Source of the DNA: Hyphomicrobiales bacterium
Lineage (GTDB): Bacteria > Pseudomonadota > Alphaproteobacteria > Rhizobiales > Xanthobacteraceae
Assembly (NCBI GenBank): GCA_026400425.1
Contig: JAPLPC010000363.1
Span: 1-14,187, forward strand
Reading direction: 5' to 3'
DNA length: 14,187 nucleotides
The translations under genes and the position numbers were made by a program. The notes under the pieces are model-generated. The model saw nothing but the letters and a program-made list of their open reading frames with translations. It was not told the origin of the DNA and made no database searches. This document shows, piece by piece, positions 7,320-14,187 of the stretch. Position 1 is the first letter of the stretch, and each line of letters starts with the position of its first letter.

Positions 7320-8470
7320 GTCAGCACCCAGCAATCGTCAGATCCCCAGCTCACATGCAGCCGGTCGCCGATGTTCGGCAGCGAACGCCGGGTAGTGTCG
7401 GTGCAGCGAATCAGCAGCGTGTCGCCGCCTTCCATCTGCGCCTCGATGCGCAGGATCTCGCCGAGGAAGATCGCCGACGTCACCGTCACCGACGCCGAGT
7501 TCGACGTCGGCTCGTTGGAAATCGCAATGCGTTCCGGCCGCACCAGCACGGTGACGCGACCGACATCGATAGCATCACGGCTCTCCGCCTCGAACACGTA
7601 GCCGGCGCGATTTTTCAGCGTCACCGTGGTGCCGCGCTTCTGCATGATCTCGGCTTCGATCAGATTGCTCTCGCCGACGAACGAGGCCACGAAGCGATTC
7701 GAGGGACGACGATAGATCTCGAGCGGGCGGCCGATCTGCACAATCTTGCCGGCATCCAGCACGGCGATGCGATCGCTCATGGTCAAGGCCTCGCCCTGAT
7801 CGTGGGTCACGAACAGAATGGTGCTGCCGATGGTCTGGTGCAGATCGCGAATTTCGATCTGGATCGATTCGCGCAGGCGACGGTCGAGTGCGCTGAGCGG
7901 CTCGTCCATCAGCACCACCTTGGGCCGCATCACGATGGCGCGCGCGATGGCGACGCGCTGTTGCTGGCCGCCGGACATTTCCGATGGAGATTTGTTCGCA
8001 TGCGCCGACAGCCGCATGATCTCCAGCGTCTCGGCGACGCGGCGCTCGGTGGTGGCGCGATCGACACCCGCCATGCGCAGCGGGAACGCGACGTTCTGCG
8101 TCACCGTCATGTTGGGAAACAGCGCGTAGCTCTGGAACACCATACCGAAGCCACGCTTGTGGGTGGGCACGTTATGCACCGGCTTGCCATCGACCAGGAT
8201 CTCGCCGCCGTCGAGGCTTTGGAAGCCGGCCAGCAGATTCAGTAATGTGGTCTTGCCGCTGCCGGACGGCCCCAGCAGCGTGATGAACTCGCCCGGTTCG
8301 ATGTCGAGATTGATGCGATCCACTGCATGGAACTGGCCGTATCGCTTCTCGGCATCGCGAACCGTGATGCGCGAACCGATGACCTGTCCGACGCGCGCGC
8401 CGTGTGCCTGCGATGCGGATGCTCCTGCAGCGGCGGAAATCCCCGCGCGCAGAGCCGATGGCTCGGCCAT
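7316..8470 (-). CDS. ABC transporter ATP-binding protein (PotA-like)
   Basis: A 384-residue cytoplasmic ATPase that powers the importer. All nucleotide-binding motifs are intact: Walker A GPSGSGKTT (67-75), Q-loop Gln113, signature MSGGQ (165-169), Walker B VVLMDE (185-190), D-loop SALD (193-196) and the switch His223. A C-terminal TOBE-like regulatory region runs from about 245 to the end, with LVRPERIAI as its clearest block. An N-terminal stretch of about 32 alanine-rich residues precedes the domain. The ATG at 8470 is set by GGGAGG (8481-8476), 5 bases away. It is the first gene of the leftward operon, directly behind the promoter and operator at 8487-8544, and its stop overlaps the permease start (ATGA). 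Confidence 0.95.
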   Translation of the reverse strand: MAEPSALRAGISAAAGASASQAHGARVGQVIGSRITVRDAEKRYGQFHAVDRINLDIEPGEFITLLGPSGSGKTTLLNLLAGFQSLDGGEILVDGKPVHNVPTHKRGFGMVFQSYALFPNMTVTQNVAFPLRMAGVDRATTERRVAETLEIMRLSAHANKSPSEMSGGQQQRVAIARAIVMRPKVVLMDEPLSALDRRLRESIQIEIRDLHQTIGSTILFVTHDQGEALTMSDRIAVLDAGKIVQIGRPLEIYRRPSNRFVASFVGESNLIEAEIMQKRGTTVTLKNRAGYVFEAESRDAIDVGRVTVLVRPERIAISNEPTSNSASVTVTSAIFLGEILRIEAQMEGGDTLLIRCTDTTRRSLPNIGDRLHVSWGSDDCWVLT

Positions 8471-8486
8471 CTCAACCTCCCTAGTC

Positions 8487-8518
8487 GTTCTACATTATGA
8501 AACCTTATTCCAATTATT
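8487..8518 (-). promoter_or_regulatory. Three-half-site operator on the importer promoter, probably IclR-bound
   Basis: The core GTTCTACATTATGAAAC (8487-8503, + strand) has TTC and GAA arms 8 bases apart. An extra ATTC half-site lies at 8507-8510, with its TTC exactly 20 bases from the TTC of the core. The core matches the operator on the opposite promoter at 15 of 17 positions, and the arrangement is the same relative to transcription. Operators of the IclR members PcaU and PobR also have an inverted pair plus one direct half-site, which supports the regulator class. Confidence 0.65.
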
Positions 8519-8544
8519 GTTGGCCGAGCCACCTGCGTTGTCAA
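8516..8544 (-). promoter_or_regulatory. Putative sigma-70 promoter of the ABC importer operon
   Basis: On the - strand TTGACA (8544-8539) is followed by a 17-base spacer and AACAAT (8521-8516), a perfect -35 and a 4-of-6 -10 box. Transcription would start near 8509 and run into the ATPase gene at 8470. The operator at 8487-8518 begins inside the -10 box and covers the start point, an arrangement expected for repression. Confidence 0.6.
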
Positions 8545-8637
8545 TAGAATGGATCGCACGATGATTTCTTCAGCACAGCCGAAATCGACCCCGTGAGCGG
8601 AAATGCCGCGTGCAAAGCGCTTTTGTGATCGAACAGA

Positions 8638-8667
8638 TTGACAGACGGCCGTTTCCGCGACTATTTT
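8638..8667 (+). promoter_or_regulatory. Putative sigma-70 promoter of the CoA-transferase operon
   Basis: TTGACA (8638-8643), an 18-base spacer, then TATTTT (8662-8667). Transcription would begin near 8674, inside the operator at 8666-8697. The box sequence and the position of the operator mirror those of the importer promoter on the other strand. Confidence 0.6.
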
Positions 8668-8697
8668 TATTTAGAACTACGTTTCACAATATAGAAC
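8666..8697 (+). promoter_or_regulatory. Three-half-site operator on the CoA-transferase promoter, probably IclR-bound
   Basis: The core GTTTCACAATATAGAAC (8681-8697) is the same site as at 8487-8503 but on the other strand. A further AGAAC half-site at 8673-8677 lies exactly 20 bases from the AGAAC of the core (8693-8697). The operator starts at the end of the -10 box and ends 24 bases before the ATG of the first gene. Confidence 0.65.
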
Positions 8698-8721
8698 GAT
8701 AAGAACAGGAAACGAACCAGG

Positions 8722-9531
8722 ATGAGCGATTTGCGTGCGCTGGCGGCCTATGTCGAACCGGGGATCCGGCTCGCTTTGCCGGTCGATTATGCCGGTGTTT
8801 CGATGGCCATGACCGGCCCGATCATCGCCCGCAACACCCGCGATCTCGATCTCGTCTGTGTGCCGACCGGCGGGCTGCAGGTCGATCAACTGATCGGCGC
8901 AGGGTTGGTGCGATCGGTCGAGACCAGCGCCGTCTCGCTCGGCGAGGCCGGCGGTGCGCCGCGCTTCAACGCCGCCGTCAAGGACGGCATCATCGCCCTC
9001 AAGGACGCCACCTGCCCGGCCATCCATGCCGGCCTGATGGCGGCACAGAAAGGCAGCCCGTTCATGCCGATGCGCGGTCTGATCGGCAGCGATCTGTTGC
9101 GCCACCGCAGCGACTGGCGCGTGATCGACAATCCGATGGCCGACGGTGGCGATCCCGTCGTGCTGATCCCCGCCATCAAGCCTGACGTAACCCTTTTCCA
9201 TGCCCCGATGGCTGACCGTTTCGGCAATGTGTGGATCGGCCGGCGCCGCGAGCTCGCCGCCATGGCCTATGCCTCGGCCACGACGCTGGTCACCGTCGAG
9301 CGTATCGTGGACGAGAACCTGCTCGCCGATGAAATGAGCGCGGCCGGCGTGTTGCCGGCACTCTATGTCACCGAAGTCGCACTGGCGCCGAAGGGCGCGT
9401 GGCCTTACGGCCTGTGGGGCGAGTATCCGACCGACACCGCGGAAATCCTGCGCTATGCCCGGGCCGCGCGCAGCGCCGAGGGCTTCGCCGACTACATGGC
9501 AGGCTCCAAGACACAGATGGAGCCGGCATGA
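8722..9531 (+). CDS. Class I CoA-transferase subunit A (glutaconate CoA-transferase-like)
   Basis: A 269-residue protein starting at the ATG 10 bases after AGGAA. It follows the GctA/IpdA-type fold of family I CoA-transferases: an early segment GPIIARNTRDLDLVCVPTGG, LQVDQLIGAGLVRSVETS, a GGAPRFNAAVKDG block, PFMPMRGLIGSDLL and KPDVTLFHAPMADRFGNVW. These enzymes move CoA between carboxylic acids as an A/B heteromer; a subgroup (IpdAB) instead opens rings of CoA thioesters. The stop overlaps the subunit B start by 4 bases. It is the first gene of the rightward operon behind the operator at 8666-8697. Whether a working enzyme forms depends on subunit B, which is frameshifted here. Confidence 0.88.
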   Translation: MSDLRALAAYVEPGIRLALPVDYAGVSMAMTGPIIARNTRDLDLVCVPTGGLQVDQLIGAGLVRSVETSAVSLGEAGGAPRFNAAVKDGIIALKDATCPAIHAGLMAAQKGSPFMPMRGLIGSDLLRHRSDWRVIDNPMADGGDPVVLIPAIKPDVTLFHAPMADRFGNVWIGRRRELAAMAYASATTLVTVERIVDENLLADEMSAAGVLPALYVTEVALAPKGAWPYGLWGEYPTDTAEILRYARAARSAEGFADYMAGSKTQMEPA

Positions 9532-10288
9532 TGAGCAACGTTCATCCGCGCGAGATCCTGATCTGCACCATCGCCAAATTGCTGGATGGCGTGCGCCATG
9601 TGGCCGTCGGCGCGTCGTCGCCGATTCCTTCATGCTGCTGCGCGCGCTGAAACAGCAGGCCGGTGAGAAAGGTCCGCGCATCTCGATCCTCGGATCGGTG
9701 GAGCACAACTTCTTCACCAACGGCTCGGCGGAACTGTTCGACTGCGCCGGCCAGGGTCGCATCGATGCATTCTTTCTCGGCGGCGGCCAGATCGACGGCC
9801 ATGCCAACATCAATCTGGTGGGCACCGGCGACTACCCGCTAACGCCGGTGCGCTGGCCCGGCTCGTTCGGATCGGCCTATCTCTATTACGTGGTGCCGCG
9901 CGTGATCCTGTTTCGCGAGGAACACACGCCGCGCGCGCTGGTGGAGAAAGTGGATTTCATCAGCACGCCCGGCGTCAGCGATCCCGGCGTCCATCGCAGC
10001 GGCGGCCCGATCGCGCTGTTGACCGGCAAGGCACTGTTTGGTTTCGACAAGACAAAGCCCGGCTTCACGCTGCAAAGCATTCATCCCGGCCACGACCTTG
10101 CGGAAATCAAGAACGCTACCGGATTCCGTTTCGACCATGACGAGCGTCCGGACCAGACGATGCCACCCGATCCGCAAACGCTGGAACTGCTGCGCGGGCG
10201 GGTCTATGACGAGGTTGCCGAAACCTATCCGGACTTCGCCGCCCAGATGCGGCGCGACATCGAACAGCCGCTGTCCCATGCATCCTGA
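9528..10288 (+). pseudogene. Class I CoA-transferase subunit B, frameshifted near 9621-9632
   Basis: Translation starts at the ATG overlapping the subunit A stop and gives a family-like N-terminus (PREILICTIAKLLDGVRHV, then AVGASSPIP), but this frame ends at a TGA at 9648. The rest of the protein lies in the -1 frame from about 9629: FMLLRALKQQ, RISILGSVEHNFFTNGSAEL, FFLGGGQIDGHANINLVG, RWPGSFGSAYLYYVVPRVIL and so on to 10288. One extra base around 9628 would rejoin the two into about 253 residues. The Glu in GSVEHNF, about residue 59 of the rejoined chain, is at the place of the catalytic Glu of GctB-type subunits (inference). The downstream part has its own ATG at 9632, which would give a protein lacking the N-terminal strand. 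I see no slippery heptamer or helper structure, so this is a true mutation or a sequencing error rather than programmed frameshifting. Confidence 0.8.
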
Positions 10289-10330
10289 CGGGCCGGTCAA
10301 TACAAGCGAGCAAGGTATGGGAGCCGGTGC

Positions 10331-12643
10331 GTGAGTGAGATCAAACGGATCCCGCATTGCAGCCACTGGGGCGCCTATACGCTGCTCGTGCAGGACGACC
10401 GCATCGTGGGCGTCGAGCCGTTCGCGCATGATCCGGCGCCGTCGCCCATCATTCATTCGGTGCCGGAATGGGCCAATCCGAAGCGTCGCACGCTGCGGCC
10501 GATGGTGCGCCAGAGCTGGCTCGAGAAGCGTGAGCACAGCGACCGGCGCAAGCGCGGCGCGGAGAAATTCGTACCGGTCAGCTGGGACGAGGCGACGACG
10601 CTGGTGGCCGACGAGATCCGCCGCGTATCGACGACCTATGGCAACGCGTCGATCTTCGCCGGCTCTTATGGCTGGACCAATTCGGGCCGTCTGCATCACG
10701 CGTCGTCGCTGCTGAAGCGCATGCTCAATCTCGTCGGCGGCTTCACCCGCCACGTCGATACCTATTCGATTGCGGCCGGACCGGTGATCCTGCGCCATAC
10801 GCTGGGCAGTTCGGACGCCTGCGACGGTCAGGCCAACACGCTCGACAGCATCGCGGACCATACCGAGACGCTGGTGGTGTTCGGCGCGCTGTCGCCCCGC
10901 ACGGCGCAGACCGAAGCCGGCGGCATCGGCACGCATCGGCTCGAATCCTATCTCAAGAAGATGGCGGATCGCGGCATCCGCATCGTTCACGTCTCGCCGC
11001 TGAAGGACGATCTGCCCGACTGGGTCAATGCGCAGTGGTGGCCGATCCGGCCGAACACCGATACGGCGCTGATGCTCGGCCTCGCCGGCGAGATCGTGCA
11101 TGCCCGCCGGCATGCCGGAGACTTCCTCGATCGCTGCACCAGCGGCGCCGATCAGTTACTGCACTATCTCGACGGCTCCTCCGACGGCATCCGCAAGGAC
11201 GCGACGTGGGCTGCTGACATTTGTGGGCTTGAGGCCGAAGCCATTCGTCAACTGGCGCGGCGCCTCGTCGATACCCGCAGCATGCTCACGGTGAGCTGGA
11301 GCCTGCAGCGCGCGCATCATGGCGAGCAACCCTTCTGGGCCGCACTCGGCCTGGCGTCGATCGTCGGCCAGATCGGACTGCCCGGGGGCGGCGTCGGTTA
11401 CGGCTATGGATCGCTCGGCGGCGTCGGCTCACCGTTCAATCTCGGCAAGTCGCCGGCCATCTCGCATCTGTCTAGGCCGATCGACAGTTTCATTCCGGTG
11501 GCGCGCATCAGCGACATGCTGCTCAACCCCGGCGCCAGTTTCACTTATGAAGGCGAGACGCGCGCCTATCCGGACACGCGGCTGGTGTATTGGGCCGGCG
11601 GCAATCCCTACCACCACCATCAGGATCTCAACCGGTTGTCCGAAGCCTGGACGCGGCCGGAAACCATCATCGTGCAGGATCCGATGTTCACGGCCACGGC
11701 GCAGCGCGCCGACATCATCCTGCCGGCGACCACGTCGATCGAGCGCAACGACCTCGCCGGCAACCGACGCTCCGATTTCATCCTGGCCATGAAGCAGGCG
11801 ATCCCGCCTGTCGGCGACTCGCTGCCGGATTTCGAGATATTCGATCGGATCGCCGGCAAGCTCGGTGTTGCCGAGCTCTTCAACGAAGGCCGCGATGAGA
11901 TGGGCTGGGTGCGGCATCTGTATGAAGAGAGCCGCACCGATGCGCGCGAGCGACTGAACTTTGACATGCCAGACTTCGATACGTTCTGGCACGATGGCTA
12001 TGCGCGATGCCCGGTGCGCGCCAACCACACCTACCTCGCCGACTTTCGCGAAGATCCCACGGCCCATGCACTGAACACCGAGAGCGGCAAGATCGTGCTC
12101 GGCAGCGATACCCTCGCGCGATTGGGCTATGCCGACTGCCCGTCACATCCGGCCTGGGTCGAACCGGCAGAATGGCTCGGCAACGGCAAGGACGGCGACG
12201 ATCTGCATATGATCTCGCATCAGCCGGCCGGCCGATTGCACAGCCAGATCGAAACCGGCGTCGCCAGCGTGGCTCACAAGCGCAACGGCCGCGAACAGGC
12301 GCGGTTGCATCCGGACGACGCCGCGGCGCGCGGCATCCGCGATGGCCAGACCATCCGCATCTGGAATGCGCGCGGCGCCTGTCTGGCGACGGCCGATGTT
12401 ACCGACCGCGTGCGCCGCGGCGTGCTGGTGCTGCCGACCGGTGCCTGGTTTACTCCGCGCGACGAGAGCGGCCTCGAAGTGGCCGGTAATCCGAACGTGC
12501 TGACACTTGATATCGGCACCTCGCAATTCGGCCAGGGTTGCTCGGCACATACTTGCCTGGTCCGGGCCGAACCGCATATCGCAGATCAACGCGATGCTTT
12601 TGAAGAATACCAGGACAAACTGACGGCGCTCGCGACCGCCTGA
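10331..12643 (+). CDS. Molybdopterin oxidoreductase, DMSO/biotin sulfoxide reductase family (BisC/TorZ-like)
   Basis: A 770-residue protein with a GTG start, with GGGAG about 8 bases before it. It has the full DMSO-reductase architecture: PHCSHWGAYTLLVQDDRIVG at the start, FVPVSWDEA, SYGWTNSGRLHHASSLLKRM, HTLGSSDACDG, TVSWSLQRAHHGEQPFWA, QIGLPGGGVGYGYGS, YWAGGNPYHHHQDLNRL, ILPATTSIERNDLAGNRR and a C-terminal barrel with HMISHQPAGRLHSQ. Ser118 in GWTNSGR is at the position of the serine that ligates molybdenum in this group. There is no twin-arginine signal and no N-terminal cysteine cluster for Fe-S, so it should be cytoplasmic like BisC, reducing an S- or N-oxide with two MGD cofactors. No dedicated membrane or electron-transfer subunit lies nearby. 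Physiological substrate unknown. Confidence 0.9.
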   Translation: MSEIKRIPHCSHWGAYTLLVQDDRIVGVEPFAHDPAPSPIIHSVPEWANPKRRTLRPMVRQSWLEKREHSDRRKRGAEKFVPVSWDEATTLVADEIRRVSTTYGNASIFAGSYGWTNSGRLHHASSLLKRMLNLVGGFTRHVDTYSIAAGPVILRHTLGSSDACDGQANTLDSIADHTETLVVFGALSPRTAQTEAGGIGTHRLESYLKKMADRGIRIVHVSPLKDDLPDWVNAQWWPIRPNTDTALMLGLAGEIVHARRHAGDFLDRCTSGADQLLHYLDGSSDGIRKDATWAADICGLEAEAIRQLARRLVDTRSMLTVSWSLQRAHHGEQPFWAALGLASIVGQIGLPGGGVGYGYGSLGGVGSPFNLGKSPAISHLSRPIDSFIPVARISDMLLNPGASFTYEGETRAYPDTRLVYWAGGNPYHHHQDLNRLSEAWTRPETIIVQDPMFTATAQRADIILPATTSIERNDLAGNRRSDFILAMKQAIPPVGDSLPDFEIFDRIAGKLGVAELFNEGRDEMGWVRHLYEESRTDARERLNFDMPDFDTFWHDGYARCPVRANHTYLADFREDPTAHALNTESGKIVLGSDTLARLGYADCPSHPAWVEPAEWLGNGKDGDDLHMISHQPAGRLHSQIETGVASVAHKRNGREQARLHPDDAAARGIRDGQTIRIWNARGACLATADVTDRVRRGVLVLPTGAWFTPRDESGLEVAGNPNVLTLDIGTSQFGQGCSAHTCLVRAEPHIADQRDAFEEYQDKLTALATA

Positions 12644-12657
12644 GAGGAAACAGAGAC

Positions 12658-13227
12658 ATGACCAAGCCCGCTATCAGCCGCTTCCCCGTGCCGGAGATCG
12701 CCAGCCTGCCGGACGACATCCGCACCCGCATTCTCACGGTGCAGGAAAAGTCAGGCTTCGTGCCTAACGTCTTTCTCACGCTGGCCCATCGCCCCGACGA
12801 ATTCCGCGCCTTCTTCGCCTATCACGACGCCCTGATGGACAAGCCCGGCCCGATCACCAAAGCCGAGCGCGAGATGATCGTGGTGGCCACCAGCAATGCC
12901 AACCAGTGCCAGTATTGCGTGGTCGCCCATGGTGCCATCCTGCGCATCCGTGCCAAGAACCCGCTGATCGCCGATCAGATCGCGGTGAATTACCGCAAGG
13001 CCGACATCACCCCGCGCCAGCGCGCCATGCTCGATTTCGCCATGAAGGTCTCGATGCAGGCCTATGAGGTCGGCGATGCCGATATCGAGACGCTGGCCGG
13101 CCACGGCTTCACTGAAGACGATGTCTGGGATATCGCTGCCATCGCCGCCTTCTTCGGCATGTCGAACCGGCTTGCCAACGTCACCAGCATGCGGCCGAAC
13201 GACGAGTTCTTTGCCATGGGGCGCTGA
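12658..13227 (+). CDS. AhpD-like / carboxymuconolactone decarboxylase-family peroxidase-related protein
   Basis: A 189-residue protein from an ATG 9 bases after AGGA, 14 bases downstream of the oxidoreductase gene. The fold is the all-helical CMD/AhpD type of the uncharacterised peroxidase-related group. The active motif E-x11-C-x2-C-x3-H is exact: Glu72, Cys84, Cys87 and His91 (CQYCVVAHG). In AhpD this set forms a redox-active disulfide proton relay, so a thiol-based redox or peroxide-reducing function is likely, rather than lactone decarboxylation, which lacks the CxxC. Placed directly after a sulfoxide-reductase-like gene it could recycle a thiol donor for that enzyme or protect against an oxidant; that is speculation. 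Length and motif are normal and nothing is missing. Confidence 0.88.
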   Translation: MTKPAISRFPVPEIASLPDDIRTRILTVQEKSGFVPNVFLTLAHRPDEFRAFFAYHDALMDKPGPITKAEREMIVVATSNANQCQYCVVAHGAILRIRAKNPLIADQIAVNYRKADITPRQRAMLDFAMKVSMQAYEVGDADIETLAGHGFTEDDVWDIAAIAAFFGMSNRLANVTSMRPNDEFFAMGR

Positions 13228-13235
13228 AGCGCCTC
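13218..13235. other. Hairpin wrapped around the stop codon of the AhpD-like gene
   Basis: GGGGCGC, loop TGAA, GCGCCTC form a 7-pair stem (one G-T pair) whose loop contains the TGA stop (13225-13227). No T-run follows, so it is not an intrinsic terminator. A second small stem (AGCGGC 13259-13264 with GCCGCT 13273-13278) lies in the same 74-base gap. These may slow read-through or mark an mRNA processing point before the aldolase gene. Confidence 0.3.
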
Positions 13236-13301
13236 AGCTCATATCGCAAGACAAATGCAGCGGCCGATAAGAGCCGCTTCACGACTTTCGAGGAACACGC
13301 C

Positions 13302-13988
13302 ATGACGCATCCAGGCGCCACCGACATCGCAACCCGGCAGTCCATCATCGATGCCTGCCGGGAAATGTCCGCCGCGGGCATCAATCAGGGCACATCCGGC
13401 AATATCAGCGTGCGCATCGAGGACGGCATCCTGCTGACGCCATCAGGAGTCCCCTACGACACGATGAGCCCGGACGATATCGTCGCGATGAGATGGGATG
13501 GCTCCTGGACGGCGGCGAACGGCCGTGTGCCCTCGACGGAATGGCGCTTCCATCTCGATATTCTCAAAGAGAAGCCCGAGGCGAATGCCGTGGTGCATGC
13601 GCATCCGATCTTCTGCACCGTGATCGCGATCATGAACCGCCCGATTCCCGCTATCCACTACATGATCGCGGCGGCCGGCGGCAACGACATCCCCTGCGCA
13701 CCCTATGCGCAATATGGCACCGCGGAGCTATCGCAGGCGGCGCTCGACGCGCTGCGCTATCGGCGCGCCTGTCTGCTCGCTCACCACGGACTGATCGCCA
13801 TCGGCCCCAATCTGCGCAAGGCCATGTGGCTGGCGGTTGAGGTCGAGGTGCTTGCGAAGCAATATCATGGCTGCCTGCAGCTCGGCACGCCGCCGCTGCT
13901 GCCGGATACCGAGATCGACAGCATCCTGAAGCGATGGGGACAATACGGCCTGCGCGACAGCGACGGCACGCTGACGACTGCAACCTAA
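13302..13988 (+). CDS. Class II (zinc) aldolase, L-fuculose-phosphate-aldolase type
   Basis: A 228-residue protein, start set by GAGGA (13290-13294) 7 bases upstream. It has the full aldolase/adducin domain: QGTSGNISVR (phosphate-binding loop, about 29-38), LLTPSGVPYDTM, STEWRFH with Glu80, VVHAHP with His99 and His101, and AHHGL with His162. The three histidines and the glutamate match the metal ligands and catalytic acid of FucA (Glu73, His92, His94, His155). Such enzymes split ketose-1-phosphates into dihydroxyacetone phosphate and an aldehyde; relatives act in the 5-methylthioribulose-1-phosphate and 5-deoxyribulose-phosphate shunts. The kinase-like gene 32 bases downstream is its natural partner. 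The true substrate cannot be read from sequence. Confidence 0.9.
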   Translation: MTHPGATDIATRQSIIDACREMSAAGINQGTSGNISVRIEDGILLTPSGVPYDTMSPDDIVAMRWDGSWTAANGRVPSTEWRFHLDILKEKPEANAVVHAHPIFCTVIAIMNRPIPAIHYMIAAAGGNDIPCAPYAQYGTAELSQAALDALRYRRACLLAHHGLIAIGPNLRKAMWLAVEVEVLAKQYHGCLQLGTPPLLPDTEIDSILKRWGQYGLRDSDGTLTTAT

Positions 13989-14020
13989 CGATCCAGCACG
14001 AAAATTGCGAGACTTGCTCC

Positions 14021-14187
14021 ATGGCTCATCCCCACGACGTCAGCGTCTGCGGCACCTACATCCTCGACATCCTCGGCGTTCCCATCACCGAGATTCCGGC
14101 CGGCGGCGGCCGCGCGTTGATCGATGAGATCAAGCTGACGGTGGCCGGCACGGCGGGCGGCCCCGTGGTGCCGTGCGCGCGGCTCGG
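14021..14187 (+). CDS. PfkB-family sugar/nucleoside kinase, 3' partial
   Basis: Only the first 55 residues are present; the window ends inside the gene. DVSVCGTYILDILG followed by a linker and VAGTAGGPVVPCARLG matches the N-terminal strand and the glycine-rich substrate loop of PfkB/ribokinase proteins. The asparagine often seen after the double glycine is not present here. The ATP site would be at the C-terminus, beyond the window. The start ATG has only a weak ribosome site (GCGAGAC). Next to a class II aldolase it probably phosphorylates the sugar or polyol that the aldolase then cleaves; inference. Confidence 0.7.
   Translation, partial: MAHPHDVSVCGTYILDILGVPITEIPAGGGRALIDEIKLTVAGTAGGPVVPCARL

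Noticed and set aside
4390..8245. Several long + strand frames (about 250-360 codons) across the ABC genes
   Set aside because: They run antisense to intact genes with clear motifs, have Arg/His/Gln/Asp-rich composition, lack ribosome sites and show no domain. They arise from the high-GC codon pattern.
9621..9640. Programmed ribosomal frameshifting in CoA-transferase subunit B
   Set aside because: No slippery heptamer of the X XXY YYZ type and no obvious stimulatory stem; a simple deletion or read error explains it better.
1..14187. tRNA or rRNA genes, CRISPR arrays, insertion sequences or prophage parts
   Set aside because: No cloverleaf-like segments, regularly spaced repeats, transposase motifs or terminal inverted repeats were seen on reading through the window.

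Overview
The window is high-GC DNA with the gene content of a metabolically versatile alphaproteobacterium. A soil or photosynthetic Bradyrhizobium/Rhodopseudomonas-type organism is my best guess, from protein character and gene style only; I ran no search. Coding density is high, with many 4-base ATGA overlaps between gene partners.

Left end (1-1955, + strand): the tail of an O-antigen ligase/ExoQ-type polysaccharide polymerase overlaps by 4 bases a secreted family-5 glycoside hydrolase. This looks like the end of an exopolysaccharide locus. A gap of about 400 bases follows. It holds a candidate 34-residue single-helix membrane protein on the - strand (1995-2099, TTG start behind a perfect AGGAGG) and a small hairpin. 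Next is a standalone SxxK serine hydrolase of the class C beta-lactamase/6-aminohexanoate-dimer hydrolase type (2356-3555).

Centre (3569-8470, - strand): an ABC importer of the polyamine/opine-like family reads leftward as ATPase, a single fused double-domain permease, and periplasmic binding protein. An IclR-family regulator follows on the same strand. A perfect 10-bp-stem hairpin separates the binding-protein gene from the regulator gene.

Right half (8722 to the end, + strand): a divergent operon encodes class I CoA-transferase subunit A, subunit B (frameshifted in this sequence), a cytoplasmic-type molybdopterin oxidoreductase of the DMSO/biotin-sulfoxide reductase family, an AhpD-like carboxymuconolactone decarboxylase-family protein, a FucA-type class II aldolase and, cut by the window end, a PfkB-type sugar kinase.

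The most interesting signal is between the two divergent operons (8471-8721). Each side has a TTGACA -35 box, a weak -10 box, and then the same operator lying across the expected transcription start. The 17-base operator cores match at 15 of 17 positions, point the same way relative to transcription, and each has an extra half-site 20 bases from its first one. This makes the importer and the catabolic operon one regulon, most simply under the IclR protein at the end of the importer operon. The combination (importer, CoA-transferase, sulfoxide-reductase-like enzyme, AhpD-like protein, aldolase, sugar kinase, dedicated IclR regulator) suggests uptake and breakdown of one organic compound, perhaps sulfur- or N-oxide-containing with a sugar-like part. 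I do not recognise it as a described pathway.
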